A stretch of DNA of 64,000 nucleotides from Gammaproteobacteria bacterium (lineage in GTDB: Bacteria > Pseudomonadota > Gammaproteobacteria > Pseudomonadales > Cellvibrionaceae): the NCBI GenBank assembly GCA_004173475.1, contig SEBU01000001.1, positions 992,001 to 1,056,000 on the forward strand, read 5' to 3'. Shown piece after piece: positions 26,727 through 35,320 of this stretch. Numbering within the stretch: the first letter of the stretch is position 1; each line of letters begins with the position of its first letter. A model generated the notes under the pieces. The model was given only the letters and a program-made list of their open reading frames with translations, was not told the origin of the DNA and ran no database searches. The position numbers and the translations under genes were made by a program.

Positions 26727-26945
26727 TGCTAAACGGTTATCCTCGACATCAACTTCCTGTGTCGGCGTATCGTGTTTGGTCACTAGCTCCATCCATGGCG
26801 TTCGCCCTTCGGGCAACCTTCGGCTGTGCTAAACGGCTTTCTTCGGCATGAACTTACGTCGGTATACCGTGTTTGGTCACTCACGCCATCCATGGCGTTC
26901 GCCCTTCGGGCAGCCTTCGGCTGTGCTAAACGGCTTTCCTGCCGT
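26727..26945. repeat. 97-base tandem repeat between bamD and nadE (about 2.3 copies)
   Basis: Unit A starts at 26761 (GTCGGCGTATCGTGTTTGGT) and unit B at 26858 (GTCGGTATACCGTGTTTGGT), a period of 97 bases with few mismatches over about 80 bases. A diverged part copy precedes them (26727-26760). Each unit has short palindromes (GCCCTTCGGGC, CCATCCATGG). The last copy runs straight up to the nadE stop codon at 26946. An open frame on the - strand here is produced by the repeat itself. Confidence 0.75.
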
Positions 26946-28574
26946 TTAGTCTCCCAGCTTCCAGCCGGAGGTAATCGGGTATCTACGATCTCTACCAAAT
27001 CCCCGTTGGCTGATGCGAATTCCAATCGGAGCCTGACGGCGTTTGTATTCGTTGATATCTACAAGGCGAACTGCGCGCTCTACTTGATCGCGGGCGAAAC
27101 CTTTTTCAATAATCGCTTCGGCACTCAGATCCTGTTCTATATAAAGAGCGAGTATTTGATCTAGGATATCGTAAGGAGGGAGGCTGTCCTCGTCTTTCTG
27201 GTCAGGCGCAAGTTCTGCTGACGGTGGACGCGTAATCACGGTTTCCGGGATCACTTCACCTAAAGAGTTACGGTACTTTGCCAAGGCAAACACCAGAGTT
27301 TTAGGAACATCTTTCAGGGCGTCAAATCCGCCAGCCATATCGCCATAAAGTGTTGAATAACCTACCGCCATTTCACTCTTATTGCCCGTAGTGAGCACCA
27401 AATAACCTTTCTTATTGGAAATAGCCATTAGAAGCACACCGCGACAACGCGCCTGCAAGTTCTCTTCTGTGGTATCGCGCTTGGTTCCGGCGAATTCCTC
27501 AGCAAGTTGGGTCATAAACGCCTCGTACATTGGCTCGATACTAATAGACCCGTAACGAACACCCATTCGGCGGGCCTGTTCTGCCGCATCGTTTTTACTT
27601 AGGTCAGAGGTATAGCGAAATGGCATCATGACGGCTTCGACTCGATCTGCCCCCAGGGCATCCACGGCCATTGCCAAAGTCAGCGCGGAATCTATACCTC
27701 CAGACAAGCCCAATACCACGCCTTTGAAATGGTTCTTGTTCACGTAATCACGCATCCCTAGCACCAGGGCCTGGTAAACCGCTTCATGGTTGGAAGGAAT
27801 GGGAGCAAGTATCTTTGAAGCGAGGCCAAACCCTTGGATGGTGAATTCCAAATCTGCGATGAAAAGATCTTCTTTATACGCCGGTGCGCGAAATTGTGTT
27901 TCTCCTGTTGCAGCAACTACAACCGAGCCGCCATCAAACACCAACTCGTCTTGTCCACCGACCAGGTTTACGTAGACTACCGGCATGGCTCCCTCTTGCG
28001 CCCTTGCAGCCACTATAGCCTCACGCTGGCTTTGCTTGCCCTGATGGTAAGGTGATGCATTGAGATTCAGCATTAGCTGCGCACCAACTGACTTAGCTTG
28101 TGCCATAGGCTCCTGAAACCAGACATCTTCACAAATACTAATCGCGGTCATCACACCTTTCAGGATAAAAACACAAGGATGGCGACCTGGTGTGAAATAG
28201 CGTTTTTCGTCAAACACTTGATAATTAGGCAGGCATTGCTTGGCATATTCCGCAACCAACTGACCTGATTGAATAACGCCCGCCATATTGAACAGAACCC
28301 CGTCGATTCGGCGAGGATACCCAATAACCACACAAAGTTGCAGATTGGCGGCCATAATCTCATTGAGGGCTCGCTCAATACGTAGATCCAAACTGGGCCG
28401 TAACAATAAATCCTCCGGTGGATAACCGGTCAGTGTCAGCTCAGGGAAAACAATGACGTCAGCGGTAGATTCAGCAAGGGCGCGCTGTGAAAATTCGATC
28501 ACCTTGCGTGTGTTACCAGGAATATCACCTACTAAGGTATTCACTTGCGCCAGGGCAATGGTCAAGGTAGACAT
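26946..28574 (-). CDS. nadE: Glutamine-dependent NAD+ synthetase
   Basis: NadE amidates deamido-NAD to NAD+. The 542-residue protein combines an N-terminal nitrilase-type glutaminase domain (about 1-250; catalytic Glu in VFPELTLTGYPPEDLL, Cys in ISICEDVWFQEP) with a C-terminal synthetase domain carrying the PP-loop VVLGLSGGIDSALTLAMA (about 288-305) and TTGNKSEMAVGYSTLYGD. It can therefore use glutamine directly. The 3' end abuts the tandem repeat. It is divergent from the PilS-like kinase gene. Confidence 0.95.
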   Translation of the reverse strand: MSTLTIALAQVNTLVGDIPGNTRKVIEFSQRALAESTADVIVFPELTLTGYPPEDLLLRPSLDLRIERALNEIMAANLQLCVVIGYPRRIDGVLFNMAGVIQSGQLVAEYAKQCLPNYQVFDEKRYFTPGRHPCVFILKGVMTAISICEDVWFQEPMAQAKSVGAQLMLNLNASPYHQGKQSQREAIVAARAQEGAMPVVYVNLVGGQDELVFDGGSVVVAATGETQFRAPAYKEDLFIADLEFTIQGFGLASKILAPIPSNHEAVYQALVLGMRDYVNKNHFKGVVLGLSGGIDSALTLAMAVDALGADRVEAVMMPFRYTSDLSKNDAAEQARRMGVRYGSISIEPMYEAFMTQLAEEFAGTKRDTTEENLQARCRGVLLMAISNKKGYLVLTTGNKSEMAVGYSTLYGDMAGGFDALKDVPKTLVFALAKYRNSLGEVIPETVITRPPSAELAPDQKDEDSLPPYDILDQILALYIEQDLSAEAIIEKGFARDQVERAVRLVDINEYKRRQAPIGIRISQRGFGRDRRYPITSGWKLGD

Positions 28575-28888
28575 GGCAGAAAATCTCTAGACGTTTTACA
28601 AAAAAAAGTTACATTAGGTCGCAGGGTTAAACAGCTGAACGAGAATACAAAAAAGCAGCGTAAACTGCTAATCAAAATCAACGCAACAGGCGGTAGAAGC
28701 TTGCGCAAAAGCTGCGCATTGTCAACTAATCTGCATTCATAAGCAAAGGCAAAAATCATTAGAGGCGCGTGAAGAGCAGTGAGTATTGAATCAAAAACCC
28801 ATATTTAAAAATTACAATAAATTGAATAAGCCAAGAGTATTTGTAGCGGATTATTCAACCATTCATCGATAACTGAATACAACAAATT
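28575..28888. other. Divergent intergenic region nadE/pilS-like, nothing specific seen
   Basis: About 314 bases, AT-rich toward the kinase gene. It must hold promoters for both genes, but no clear -35/-10 pair, operator dyad, RNA gene or repeat is visible by eye. Confidence 0.4.
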
Positions 28889-30499
28889 ATGAAATCTTTT
28901 TCGCCTATGTCTGCACATTACAATCCGTTCGAACTACTTCGGGTATACACCTTTTACCGCACCTTACTCGGCATAATATTGTTGATTATGTTTGGCGGCA
29001 ACCTGGCTCCTAAAGTGTTGGGCAAAGATAATCCAGACATCTTTTTGTTCGCATCCGTTGGCTACACCATATTCAATGTAAGTACATTGTTACTTTTGTG
29101 GAAGGTGCGCTTTTCGCCGTCACAAAAACAATTATTTGCATTATTTCTGATTGAAATTGCCGCGGTTATTCTGTTAATGCACAGCAGTGGTGGAGCTTCC
29201 AACGCGCTCGGTTACTTGCTTTTGGTGGCCGCAGCTGCAGGCGGAATGTTGCTGCGTGGACAAATTGCTTTTTTCCTCGCAGCAATCGCTTCAATGGCAG
29301 TAATTTCGGAAACAGCCTACCGTTCAATTAATGATTCGCTTTCCAATAATTCCAACGCTTTTTTTTCGGCAGGCATATTGGGCGGGCTCATTTTTATCAG
29401 CGCAATTATTTTCCAATATCTCACCAAAAAAATTCTCACCAGCAATCAAGAAGCGATTTCCCAGGCGAGCCACGCCGCACACATTCAAAAGTTGGCGCAA
29501 CAAATTGTAGAGCGCATGCGCACCGGTATTATGGTTTTAGATAGAAGTAATCAAATAACCATGTTTAATAATGCCGCGGCAAAACTTCTGAGCCTGGGCG
29601 GGAATAGCACGCCGCAATTAAGTGGCTCACCTGATTTGCAGGAGAAGGTTGAACTCTGGCAGCGAACCAATACAAATCCATCACCAATATTGCGAGTAGA
29701 AAGTGACACCAACGATGAAGTAAAAGTTAACTTCGCCAAACTAGGGCAAGACCAAAATTCCAACACCTTGATTTTTTTGGAAGACAATCGCGCGATCACC
29801 CAACAGGCACAACAATTAAAACTTGCATCACTTGGGCGCTTAACAGCAAGTATTGCCCACGAAATCCGCAACCCTCTTGCTGCCATAAGCCACGCGAGCC
29901 AACTGTTATCAGAGGACGATGATTTACCACCGGGTAACAAACGCCTCGTAGAAATTATTGGTTCGCACACCAAACGCGTTAATCAAATTATTGAAAATAT
30001 TTTGCAACTTTCCCGCAGAAAAATATCCAACCCACAAACGATTAGCCTGAATGAGTGGCTGCCAAAATTTATCAATGATTATTGTGCAAGCAAAAGCGCT
30101 AAAGATAAACCGCTTATTGATTGTATAGCGCCCGATCAAATTCCTGCGAAATTCGATGTCAGCCAATTACAACAAGTGCTCACCAACCTGTGCGACAACG
30201 GCTTGCGCTATAGTCAACCACCCGAAGGTTGTCCGCAACTGGTGCTTGAAGCAGGCATAGACCGCAACACTCAACAACCTTTTATAAAGGTGATCGATTT
30301 TGGTGAAGGTATCAGCAAAGAAAATCTTGCACATTTATTTGAGCCGTTCTTTACCACCGAAAATACAGGATCGGGATTAGGCTTATATATTTGCAAAGAA
30401 TTATGTGAAAGTAACCAAGCTTTAATTTCTTACGAACATACCCATGAGGGCCTAAGTTGTTTTCATATACACTTAGCCCATCCGGAAAAAACGATGTGA
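28889..30499 (+). CDS. pilS: PilS-like membrane sensor histidine kinase
   Basis: A 536-residue kinase with six N-terminal membrane helices (about residues 20-180), a PAS domain (about 200-300), a HisKA domain with H324 in SIAHEIRNPLAAIS, and a HATPase domain ending FFTTENTGSGLGLYICKELC. Topology and length match PilS, which senses PilA and drives the regulator PilR to switch on type IV pilin transcription. bamD/rluD adjacency to pilS also occurs in Pseudomonas. The expected pilR directly downstream is missing; a small membrane-protein gene follows instead. No clear ribosome-binding site; the ATG at 28907 is an alternative start. Confidence 0.8.
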   Translation: MKSFSPMSAHYNPFELLRVYTFYRTLLGIILLIMFGGNLAPKVLGKDNPDIFLFASVGYTIFNVSTLLLLWKVRFSPSQKQLFALFLIEIAAVILLMHSSGGASNALGYLLLVAAAAGGMLLRGQIAFFLAAIASMAVISETAYRSINDSLSNNSNAFFSAGILGGLIFISAIIFQYLTKKILTSNQEAISQASHAAHIQKLAQQIVERMRTGIMVLDRSNQITMFNNAAAKLLSLGGNSTPQLSGSPDLQEKVELWQRTNTNPSPILRVESDTNDEVKVNFAKLGQDQNSNTLIFLEDNRAITQQAQQLKLASLGRLTASIAHEIRNPLAAISHASQLLSEDDDLPPGNKRLVEIIGSHTKRVNQIIENILQLSRRKISNPQTISLNEWLPKFINDYCASKSAKDKPLIDCIAPDQIPAKFDVSQLQQVLTNLCDNGLRYSQPPEGCPQLVLEAGIDRNTQQPFIKVIDFGEGISKENLAHLFEPFFTTENTGSGLGLYICKELCESNQALISYEHTHEGLSCFHIHLAHPEKTM

Positions 30500-30537
30500 A
30501 AAGTGACTAAAACTCATAAACCATACGAGGAAAAATT

Positions 30538-30951
30538 ATGCGGCTCACCAGTTCAGGAATAGCATTGCGATTTTTATTTTCAATTCTGCTCGTGCTACTT
30601 ACTTATAATCCAAGCGGTTACTCCTATTTCCACTGGGTTTACCAAAACATTCACAACCTAACACCCTATATCGCTATAACAGGCCTGATGTTGCTAATCG
30701 GCTGGGCGATTTACCTTAAAGCCACCTTGAACTCGCTGGGCTTTGTCGGTATTTTATTGGCAAGCGCGCTATTTGCGTGCCTGATTTGGCTATTTATTTA
30801 CTGGAAAATACTCGACCTCAACAACCGATCAGCGGTAGCCTGGGTGGTTGAAATTCTATTATCTTTATTACTCGCGGTGGGAATGTGCTGGTCACACATC
30901 ACTCTGCGTTGGTCTGGCCAGGTTGATGTGGACGAGATTGACGAGCGTTGA
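30538..30951 (+). CDS. DUF6524-like small integral membrane protein
   Basis: A 137-residue protein with four membrane helices and the segment LTYNPSGYSYFHWV near residue 20, which I associate with DUF6524 membrane proteins of unknown function. GAGGAAAAATT lies immediately before the ATG. It follows the PilS-like gene by 38 bases and may be cotranscribed with it. Confidence 0.65.
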   Translation: MRLTSSGIALRFLFSILLVLLTYNPSGYSYFHWVYQNIHNLTPYIAITGLMLLIGWAIYLKATLNSLGFVGILLASALFACLIWLFIYWKILDLNNRSAVAWVVEILLSLLLAVGMCWSHITLRWSGQVDVDEIDER

Positions 30952-31030
30952 ATCAAAACATATTTTTTATGTAAAACCAGATTCACTACCCCCATCCTTG
31001 GCGTTAGGCCTTCAGTCCGCGTGCGCCTTT

Positions 31031-31057
31031 ACGAAAATGCGTTCTCTGCATTTTCGT
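31031..31057. repeat. Perfect stem-loop downstream of the DUF6524 gene
   Basis: ACGAAAATGC and GCATTTTCGT form a 10-bp stem around the loop GTTCTCT. No T tract follows, so it is not a standard terminator; it lies in the convergent gap before the Smr-domain gene. Confidence 0.5.
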
Positions 31058-31071
31058 CTACGAAACATGGG

Positions 31072-31653
31072 TTATTTTTTATTATGTAATTCCCACGTCT
31101 CTAATTTTTTCTTTTCAGATTTTTTCAATAACACGTATGTCGCGCCTACCCAGCCGTGATGTTTTTGGGCGGAGTGGAACGCGAGAACTTGATCGAATTG
31201 TGGCAACCAATGATTCAAACAACTTTTTAATTGGGCAGGTAAATTGCGACCCTCACCTTTGCCGTGAGTGACGAGAGCACAGCGAATATCATGGGTCATG
31301 CAATCTTTTATAAATTGGAAAACTGCGCCACGAGCTTGGTCGATTGTCATGTGATGTAAATCAAGTCGCGCGTCAATTTGATATTTTCCCAAACGCAAAT
31401 TGCGGTACACGCCGTTTTGCACACCGTCGCGCTTGAATTCCAATACTGCGAGGGGATCAACCGGCTCAATATATTCGCCAGATAAAAAGTTTTTATCTTT
31501 GGCCAATTCTTCAGTCGCCGCTTTGCGACGTTTTTCCGCGGTACTTTTATCAAGCGAACTTTTTACGAGCTCAACTTTTTCTTCAACCTTGATAGGCTTT
31601 ACGCCTTTCATTTGTTGCTGAAAAAAATCGTCATCAGGAATTTTGGTAGTCAT
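31072..31653 (-). CDS. smrA: Smr-domain nuclease-like protein (SmrA type)
   Basis: A 193-residue protein with a charged N-terminal extension (about 1-90) and a C-terminal Smr domain: LDLHHMTIDQARGAVFQFI (first motif, usually LDLHG), then ALVTHGKGEGRNLPAQLKS (THGKG motif) and FHSAQKHHGWVGATYVLL. Stand-alone Smr proteins have nicking or RNA endonuclease activity; in bacteria SmrB-type members act on collided ribosomes. The extension and length fit SmrA/SmrB, and the choice between them is not certain. Confidence 0.82.
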   Translation of the reverse strand: MTTKIPDDDFFQQQMKGVKPIKVEEKVELVKSSLDKSTAEKRRKAATEELAKDKNFLSGEYIEPVDPLAVLEFKRDGVQNGVYRNLRLGKYQIDARLDLHHMTIDQARGAVFQFIKDCMTHDIRCALVTHGKGEGRNLPAQLKSCLNHWLPQFDQVLAFHSAQKHHGWVGATYVLLKKSEKKKLETWELHNKK

Positions 31654-31762
31654 AACAATGGGTAGATATATATAAATGTTCGATATTAATAATTGAATTG
31701 TGAAGCAATTAGGTAGCCTGCACCAGACACAATTTAAATAAAATGAAATTCAGCTTTCAAAG

Positions 31763-33337
31763 CTAAGCACCGATTATTTTCTGCGCTGCTTCCACTCCCC
31801 AGTACTGCGCTTCCTCGAACAATGAAAAACCCGATAAATCGCTGTGTGCAATATGCAGATGCGGATGCAAAGCTTGCCTCCACTGCGGCAGACTAGCGAG
31901 GAATCCTGGCGCAGGTATCGCCATTGCGTGGGGCCAACGCCACAAATCTATTGCGCTACATTTTGCTTGCAATTGCGGATGCGCCCGCTTCAAGTCCGCG
32001 AAAATTTGCGCCGACCATGTTTCGTGTGAGACTGTTAATAATTGCTGCCTGGCCTCGCGGGGCGCCGCATGACTAAGTGCATGGTAGTAAGTCAGAACTC
32101 GTTTCGGCCTACGAAATTCCATAGCTTGATGCGTTGAATCCACATAACCCAAACCATTGCCTTGATAAATGACACTGTCCCAAGCTGTAAATTCAGTTTC
32201 ATCAATATTTTCAACCGTTAAATTCGCAACCAACCAAGGCGCACATTCCGGAAGTGAAAAACGCGGTGCAGCCGACCACACTCGTGACAATATAAATAGC
32301 GGCGCAGCCCAAACTAGATGATCGCAATTTATACGCGTGATTTCTTGAGTGGATGAATGATAAATATCTGCGCTCACACCTTTCGAGTGGATCTCCATGC
32401 GAACAAGCGTGCTGCCGGTTTTAAGTTGCGCTTGCAACATGTGGCTTAGGCGCTCTACGATCCAGCCATTGCCTTGCGGAGCAGTTAACACACTTTGCGG
32501 TTCCGCATTAGCAGCTTGGCCGCGGCGACAACAAAAATAATGCAAACCAGCCCACGCAGATATTTGTCGATGATCTGCGCCAAAATCATCTCGGCAGCTG
32601 TAACCCACATACCAATGCAACGGTTCGCTTCGTAAGTTTTGTTGCAAAAGCCATTCGTTAAAGGTGATTTTATCTAACGCTAAAAATGTTGGATCGTTAG
32701 AACCCATCGCAGAAGGAATGGTAAACACATGACGGCCATCGTTTCCTTTTCGCTCACTCCATTCATTCATTAAAACTTCAAATTGTTGGATCTCTCTTTG
32801 CGCATTTGCACCTATGCCAGCGCGAGGAATCAGGCCATCTTGCCAGCCACCATTAATGAACAAACGCTCATCCGGGGCTTGCACCAGAAAACGCTCGTCA
32901 TAAGTCGGCGCAACCGCGTTAGCATCACCGTGCAATACACCCAGCTCAGACAACAATGTGCGAACATAGGTAGCATCTTGTCCGGGTAGCGGTAAATAAT
33001 GTGCTCCCCAGGGAAATGCGCCTATAGAATTTTTACCTGACCTCGCGTTACCTCCTGCAACTGACTCCAATTCAAGTATTTGAAAATCTTTAACCCCGTT
33101 GCGCTGCAACCACCAACCACAACTAAGCCCCGCGATGCCTGCGCCGACAATTAAAATGGGGATTCGAATTTCGCGATTAGCAGCGGGAAATTTACCGTCC
33201 CGCAGTTTATGACCGACTGTTTGATCAGGCCCAAGCAATTGGCCGCTCGGGAAAAGTGGCGTTCGTTCGGTGCACGATGACAAAAGCGTCGCACCGCTAC
33301 CAATTAAAAAGTCGCGCCGGGTGATATCTTTAATCAC
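31763..33337 (-). CDS. Tat-exported FAD-dependent oxidoreductase (amine-oxidase-like)
   Basis: A 524-residue flavoprotein. The N-terminus is a twin-arginine signal ending in a lipobox (TRRDFLIGSGATLLSSC), predicting a folded, FAD-loaded lipoprotein in the periplasm. The dinucleotide-binding motif ILIVGAGIAGLSCGWWLQRN follows near residue 45, and the C-terminal part resembles flavin amine oxidases. I start at GTG 33337: GGGGAG lies about 10 bases upstream and the codon overlaps the aminopropyltransferase stop as GTGA, a translational-coupling arrangement. ATG 33355 is the alternative. As last gene of a polyamine-linked operon, a polyamine or amine substrate is a reasonable guess, not shown. 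Confidence 0.75.
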   Translation of the reverse strand: MIKDITRRDFLIGSGATLLSSCTERTPLFPSGQLLGPDQTVGHKLRDGKFPAANREIRIPILIVGAGIAGLSCGWWLQRNGVKDFQILELESVAGGNARSGKNSIGAFPWGAHYLPLPGQDATYVRTLLSELGVLHGDANAVAPTYDERFLVQAPDERLFINGGWQDGLIPRAGIGANAQREIQQFEVLMNEWSERKGNDGRHVFTIPSAMGSNDPTFLALDKITFNEWLLQQNLRSEPLHWYVGYSCRDDFGADHRQISAWAGLHYFCCRRGQAANAEPQSVLTAPQGNGWIVERLSHMLQAQLKTGSTLVRMEIHSKGVSADIYHSSTQEITRINCDHLVWAAPLFILSRVWSAAPRFSLPECAPWLVANLTVENIDETEFTAWDSVIYQGNGLGYVDSTHQAMEFRRPKRVLTYYHALSHAAPREARQQLLTVSHETWSAQIFADLKRAHPQLQAKCSAIDLWRWPHAMAIPAPGFLASLPQWRQALHPHLHIAHSDLSGFSLFEEAQYWGVEAAQKIIGA

Positions 33338-34833
33338 CGCAATGCCGCTCCCCATTCTTGTTCAAATACGCGAACTAATGCTTGGTTATCCAACCGATTT
33401 ATTTCCTGAGTATCGGATTGCATGTCTTGCGGAAAAATAAAAAGCACAGGCAAAGTAGCTTTATTAAGAAAACGTGTTTGCACAGGAATATCGATCGGCG
33501 GTTGATAGGGTTTATCGCTCAGCAACATAAAACCCCATTCACCGAAAGAAGGAACCAGCGCGTGATACCCGGTAGTAATAAAGCCAGCCGCACGCGCCGT
33601 GTTGTGCACCATCCAATAGGATTTAGGTGCATATAATGGAGACGTGGTTTGAACTACTGCAAGCCCCTGTGGACGCAAATGGCGATGCAACATTTGATAA
33701 AAGGTAACCGTATAAAGTTTACCTAACGCGTAGTTTGTTGGATCAGGGAAATCAACAACAATCGCATCGTAACTCTGTGATTGTGCCTCCATCCAGCGCA
33801 ACGCATCCGCGTTAATGATTTCTACTTTGGGTGATTGCAAGCTAAAATCGTTTAATCCGCTCAGCACTTTATCTTTTTTAAATAGTTCCGTCATTTGCGG
33901 ATCCAGATCCACAAGAGTGACATGTTCAACATTTGGATATTTCAACACCTCGCGCACGGCCATACCGTCTCCACCACCTAACACCAATACATCACGCGCG
34001 TGGGGCAAGGTCGCCAATGCCGGGTGCACTAATGATTCGTGATAGCGATATTCGTCACGCGACGAGAATTGCAAATTTCCGTTTAAAAACAATCTAAAAT
34101 CATTGCGCCAACGTGTGAGCACAATACGTTGGTAAGGTGTGGATTTGGTATAGATAATGTCATCACCGTACATTTTAATTTCGGAAAATCGCATCAGTTT
34201 TTCCGCACCCACAAACCCTGCTCCCAACAAGAAGAGAGAAGCAAAGCCAAGCACAAGATAACGACGATAATGCGCTATAGAGTCTTTAAAAATTTTGATA
34301 ACCCAAATTGCGACTATCACATTGAATGCTCCGAACATTAGCGACGTTCGAACAAATCCTAGATGCGGTGCCAATAAAAGCGGAAATAAAACAGAGACTA
34401 AAAGTGCGCCCAAATAATCAACACTTAATACTGACGATACCAATTCCGATAATTTTAAATCCTTTTCCAATAAACGCATCACAAGAGGTATTTCAATACC
34501 TACTAAAATACCAATCAAAGTTACCAGAACGTATAAAATAATGCGGAAAGGTTCTCCCGCAAACGCAAAACACAAAAATAAAATCGCCGCAGAAAAACCG
34601 CCCACCAAACCCACCATGATTTCAATCACGATGAATCGCTCAGGAATGCGGTTATGTATATGGCGGGACAACCATGAACCAACACCCATAGCAAACAAAT
34701 AGGTGCCTATCACTGTGGAAAATTGCGTTATGGAATCGCCGAGCAGATAGCTCGAAAGCGCACCAGCAACCAACTCATAAATTAAGCCGCAGGAAGCAAT
34801 AACAAATACGGAAACCAACAACGCAAATTGCAT
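33334..34833 (-). CDS. Membrane-embedded polyamine aminopropyltransferase (spermidine-synthase-like)
   Basis: A 499-residue fusion: about seven membrane helices (residues 1-205) followed by a cytoplasmic spermidine-synthase domain (about 225-440). The nucleotide-binding glycine motif is VLVLGGGDGMAVREVLKYP (near 280), the acidic loop is VTLVDLDPQMTELF, and the catalytic-region Asp is in AIVVDFPDPTNYALGKLY. It should transfer aminopropyl groups from decarboxylated AdoMet to an amine at the membrane; the speD gene supplying that donor heads the same gene row. Acceptor unknown. The stop overlaps the next start as GTGA. Confidence 0.85.
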   Translation of the reverse strand: MQFALLVSVFVIASCGLIYELVAGALSSYLLGDSITQFSTVIGTYLFAMGVGSWLSRHIHNRIPERFIVIEIMVGLVGGFSAAILFLCFAFAGEPFRIILYVLVTLIGILVGIEIPLVMRLLEKDLKLSELVSSVLSVDYLGALLVSVLFPLLLAPHLGFVRTSLMFGAFNVIVAIWVIKIFKDSIAHYRRYLVLGFASLFLLGAGFVGAEKLMRFSEIKMYGDDIIYTKSTPYQRIVLTRWRNDFRLFLNGNLQFSSRDEYRYHESLVHPALATLPHARDVLVLGGGDGMAVREVLKYPNVEHVTLVDLDPQMTELFKKDKVLSGLNDFSLQSPKVEIINADALRWMEAQSQSYDAIVVDFPDPTNYALGKLYTVTFYQMLHRHLRPQGLAVVQTTSPLYAPKSYWMVHNTARAAGFITTGYHALVPSFGEWGFMLLSDKPYQPPIDIPVQTRFLNKATLPVLFIFPQDMQSDTQEINRLDNQALVRVFEQEWGAALR

Positions 34834-34895
34834 GAACCTACCTAAAAAGCCTATTTAAAAAAGCGACAAAAAAAATTCCAAGATTTTACTATTCA

Positions 34896-35114
34896 TCATC
34901 CGGCTATAGAGGCAGCGATAATAATCGCGATACTAATACACATGGCCGCCACAATTGTCGCAAGTGCCTGGTTCTTTTCCTCAATAATGCTTTTCCACAA
35001 TTGATAGGGTGTTAGTTTGTCGATGACAATAAAACAAACCCAAAAAATCGCAACGCCCATCAAAGAATATGCCAGGGAGGCGCCAAGGTAATGCAGAGCT
35101 AGAATGTCGTTCAT
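34896..35114 (-). CDS. DUF350 (UPF0719) small membrane protein
   Basis: A 72-residue protein with two membrane helices (LGASLAYSLMGVAIFWVCFI and ALATIVAAMCISIAIIIAAS) separated by a short charged loop (DKLTPYQLWKSIIEEKNQ). This is one DUF350 unit, as in E. coli YjfL, though longer members carry two to four helices more. DUF350 genes recur beside polyamine enzymes and SPFH or PspA-type genes; function unknown. Confidence 0.78.
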   Translation of the reverse strand: MNDILALHYLGASLAYSLMGVAIFWVCFIVIDKLTPYQLWKSIIEEKNQALATIVAAMCISIAIIIAASIAG

Positions 35115-35141
35115 AAAAAATTCCTAGTGTTGAACAGATTA

Positions 35142-35315
35142 TTATTTATGGTGAATAGTATTAACGTGACCAGAACCATGAGTGCCGCTAAGATTTTCAC
35201 GCTGATTTTCATCGGAACCTGTGAGTACATAGCCGTAATATTCAGCGTAGGTGAACGTCGAAACAGCTACCGCACAAACAGCAAGATAAAAACGAAAAAG
35301 GGTAAAAATTTTCAT
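35142..35315 (-). CDS. Tiny exported protein in the polyamine cassette
   Basis: A 57-residue product with a signal peptide (MKIFTLFRFYLAVCAVAVST, cleavage near FTYA) and a mature part of about 33 residues rich in Gly, Asn, Ser and His, ending GSGHVNTIHHK. The ATG at 35315 is preferred over the frame start at 35336, which would overlap the upstream gene and spoil the signal peptide. It lies 5 bases after the DUF4178 gene stop and 27 before the DUF350 gene. No family recognised. Confidence 0.55.
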   Translation of the reverse strand: MKIFTLFRFYLAVCAVAVSTFTYAEYYGYVLTGSDENQRENLSGTHGSGHVNTIHHK

Positions 35316-35320
35316 ATGAA

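Noticed and set aside
26783-27025. An 80-codon - strand open frame over the tandem repeat
   Set aside because: Its near-duplicate halves come from the 97-base repeat and it overlaps the nadE 3' end in another frame.
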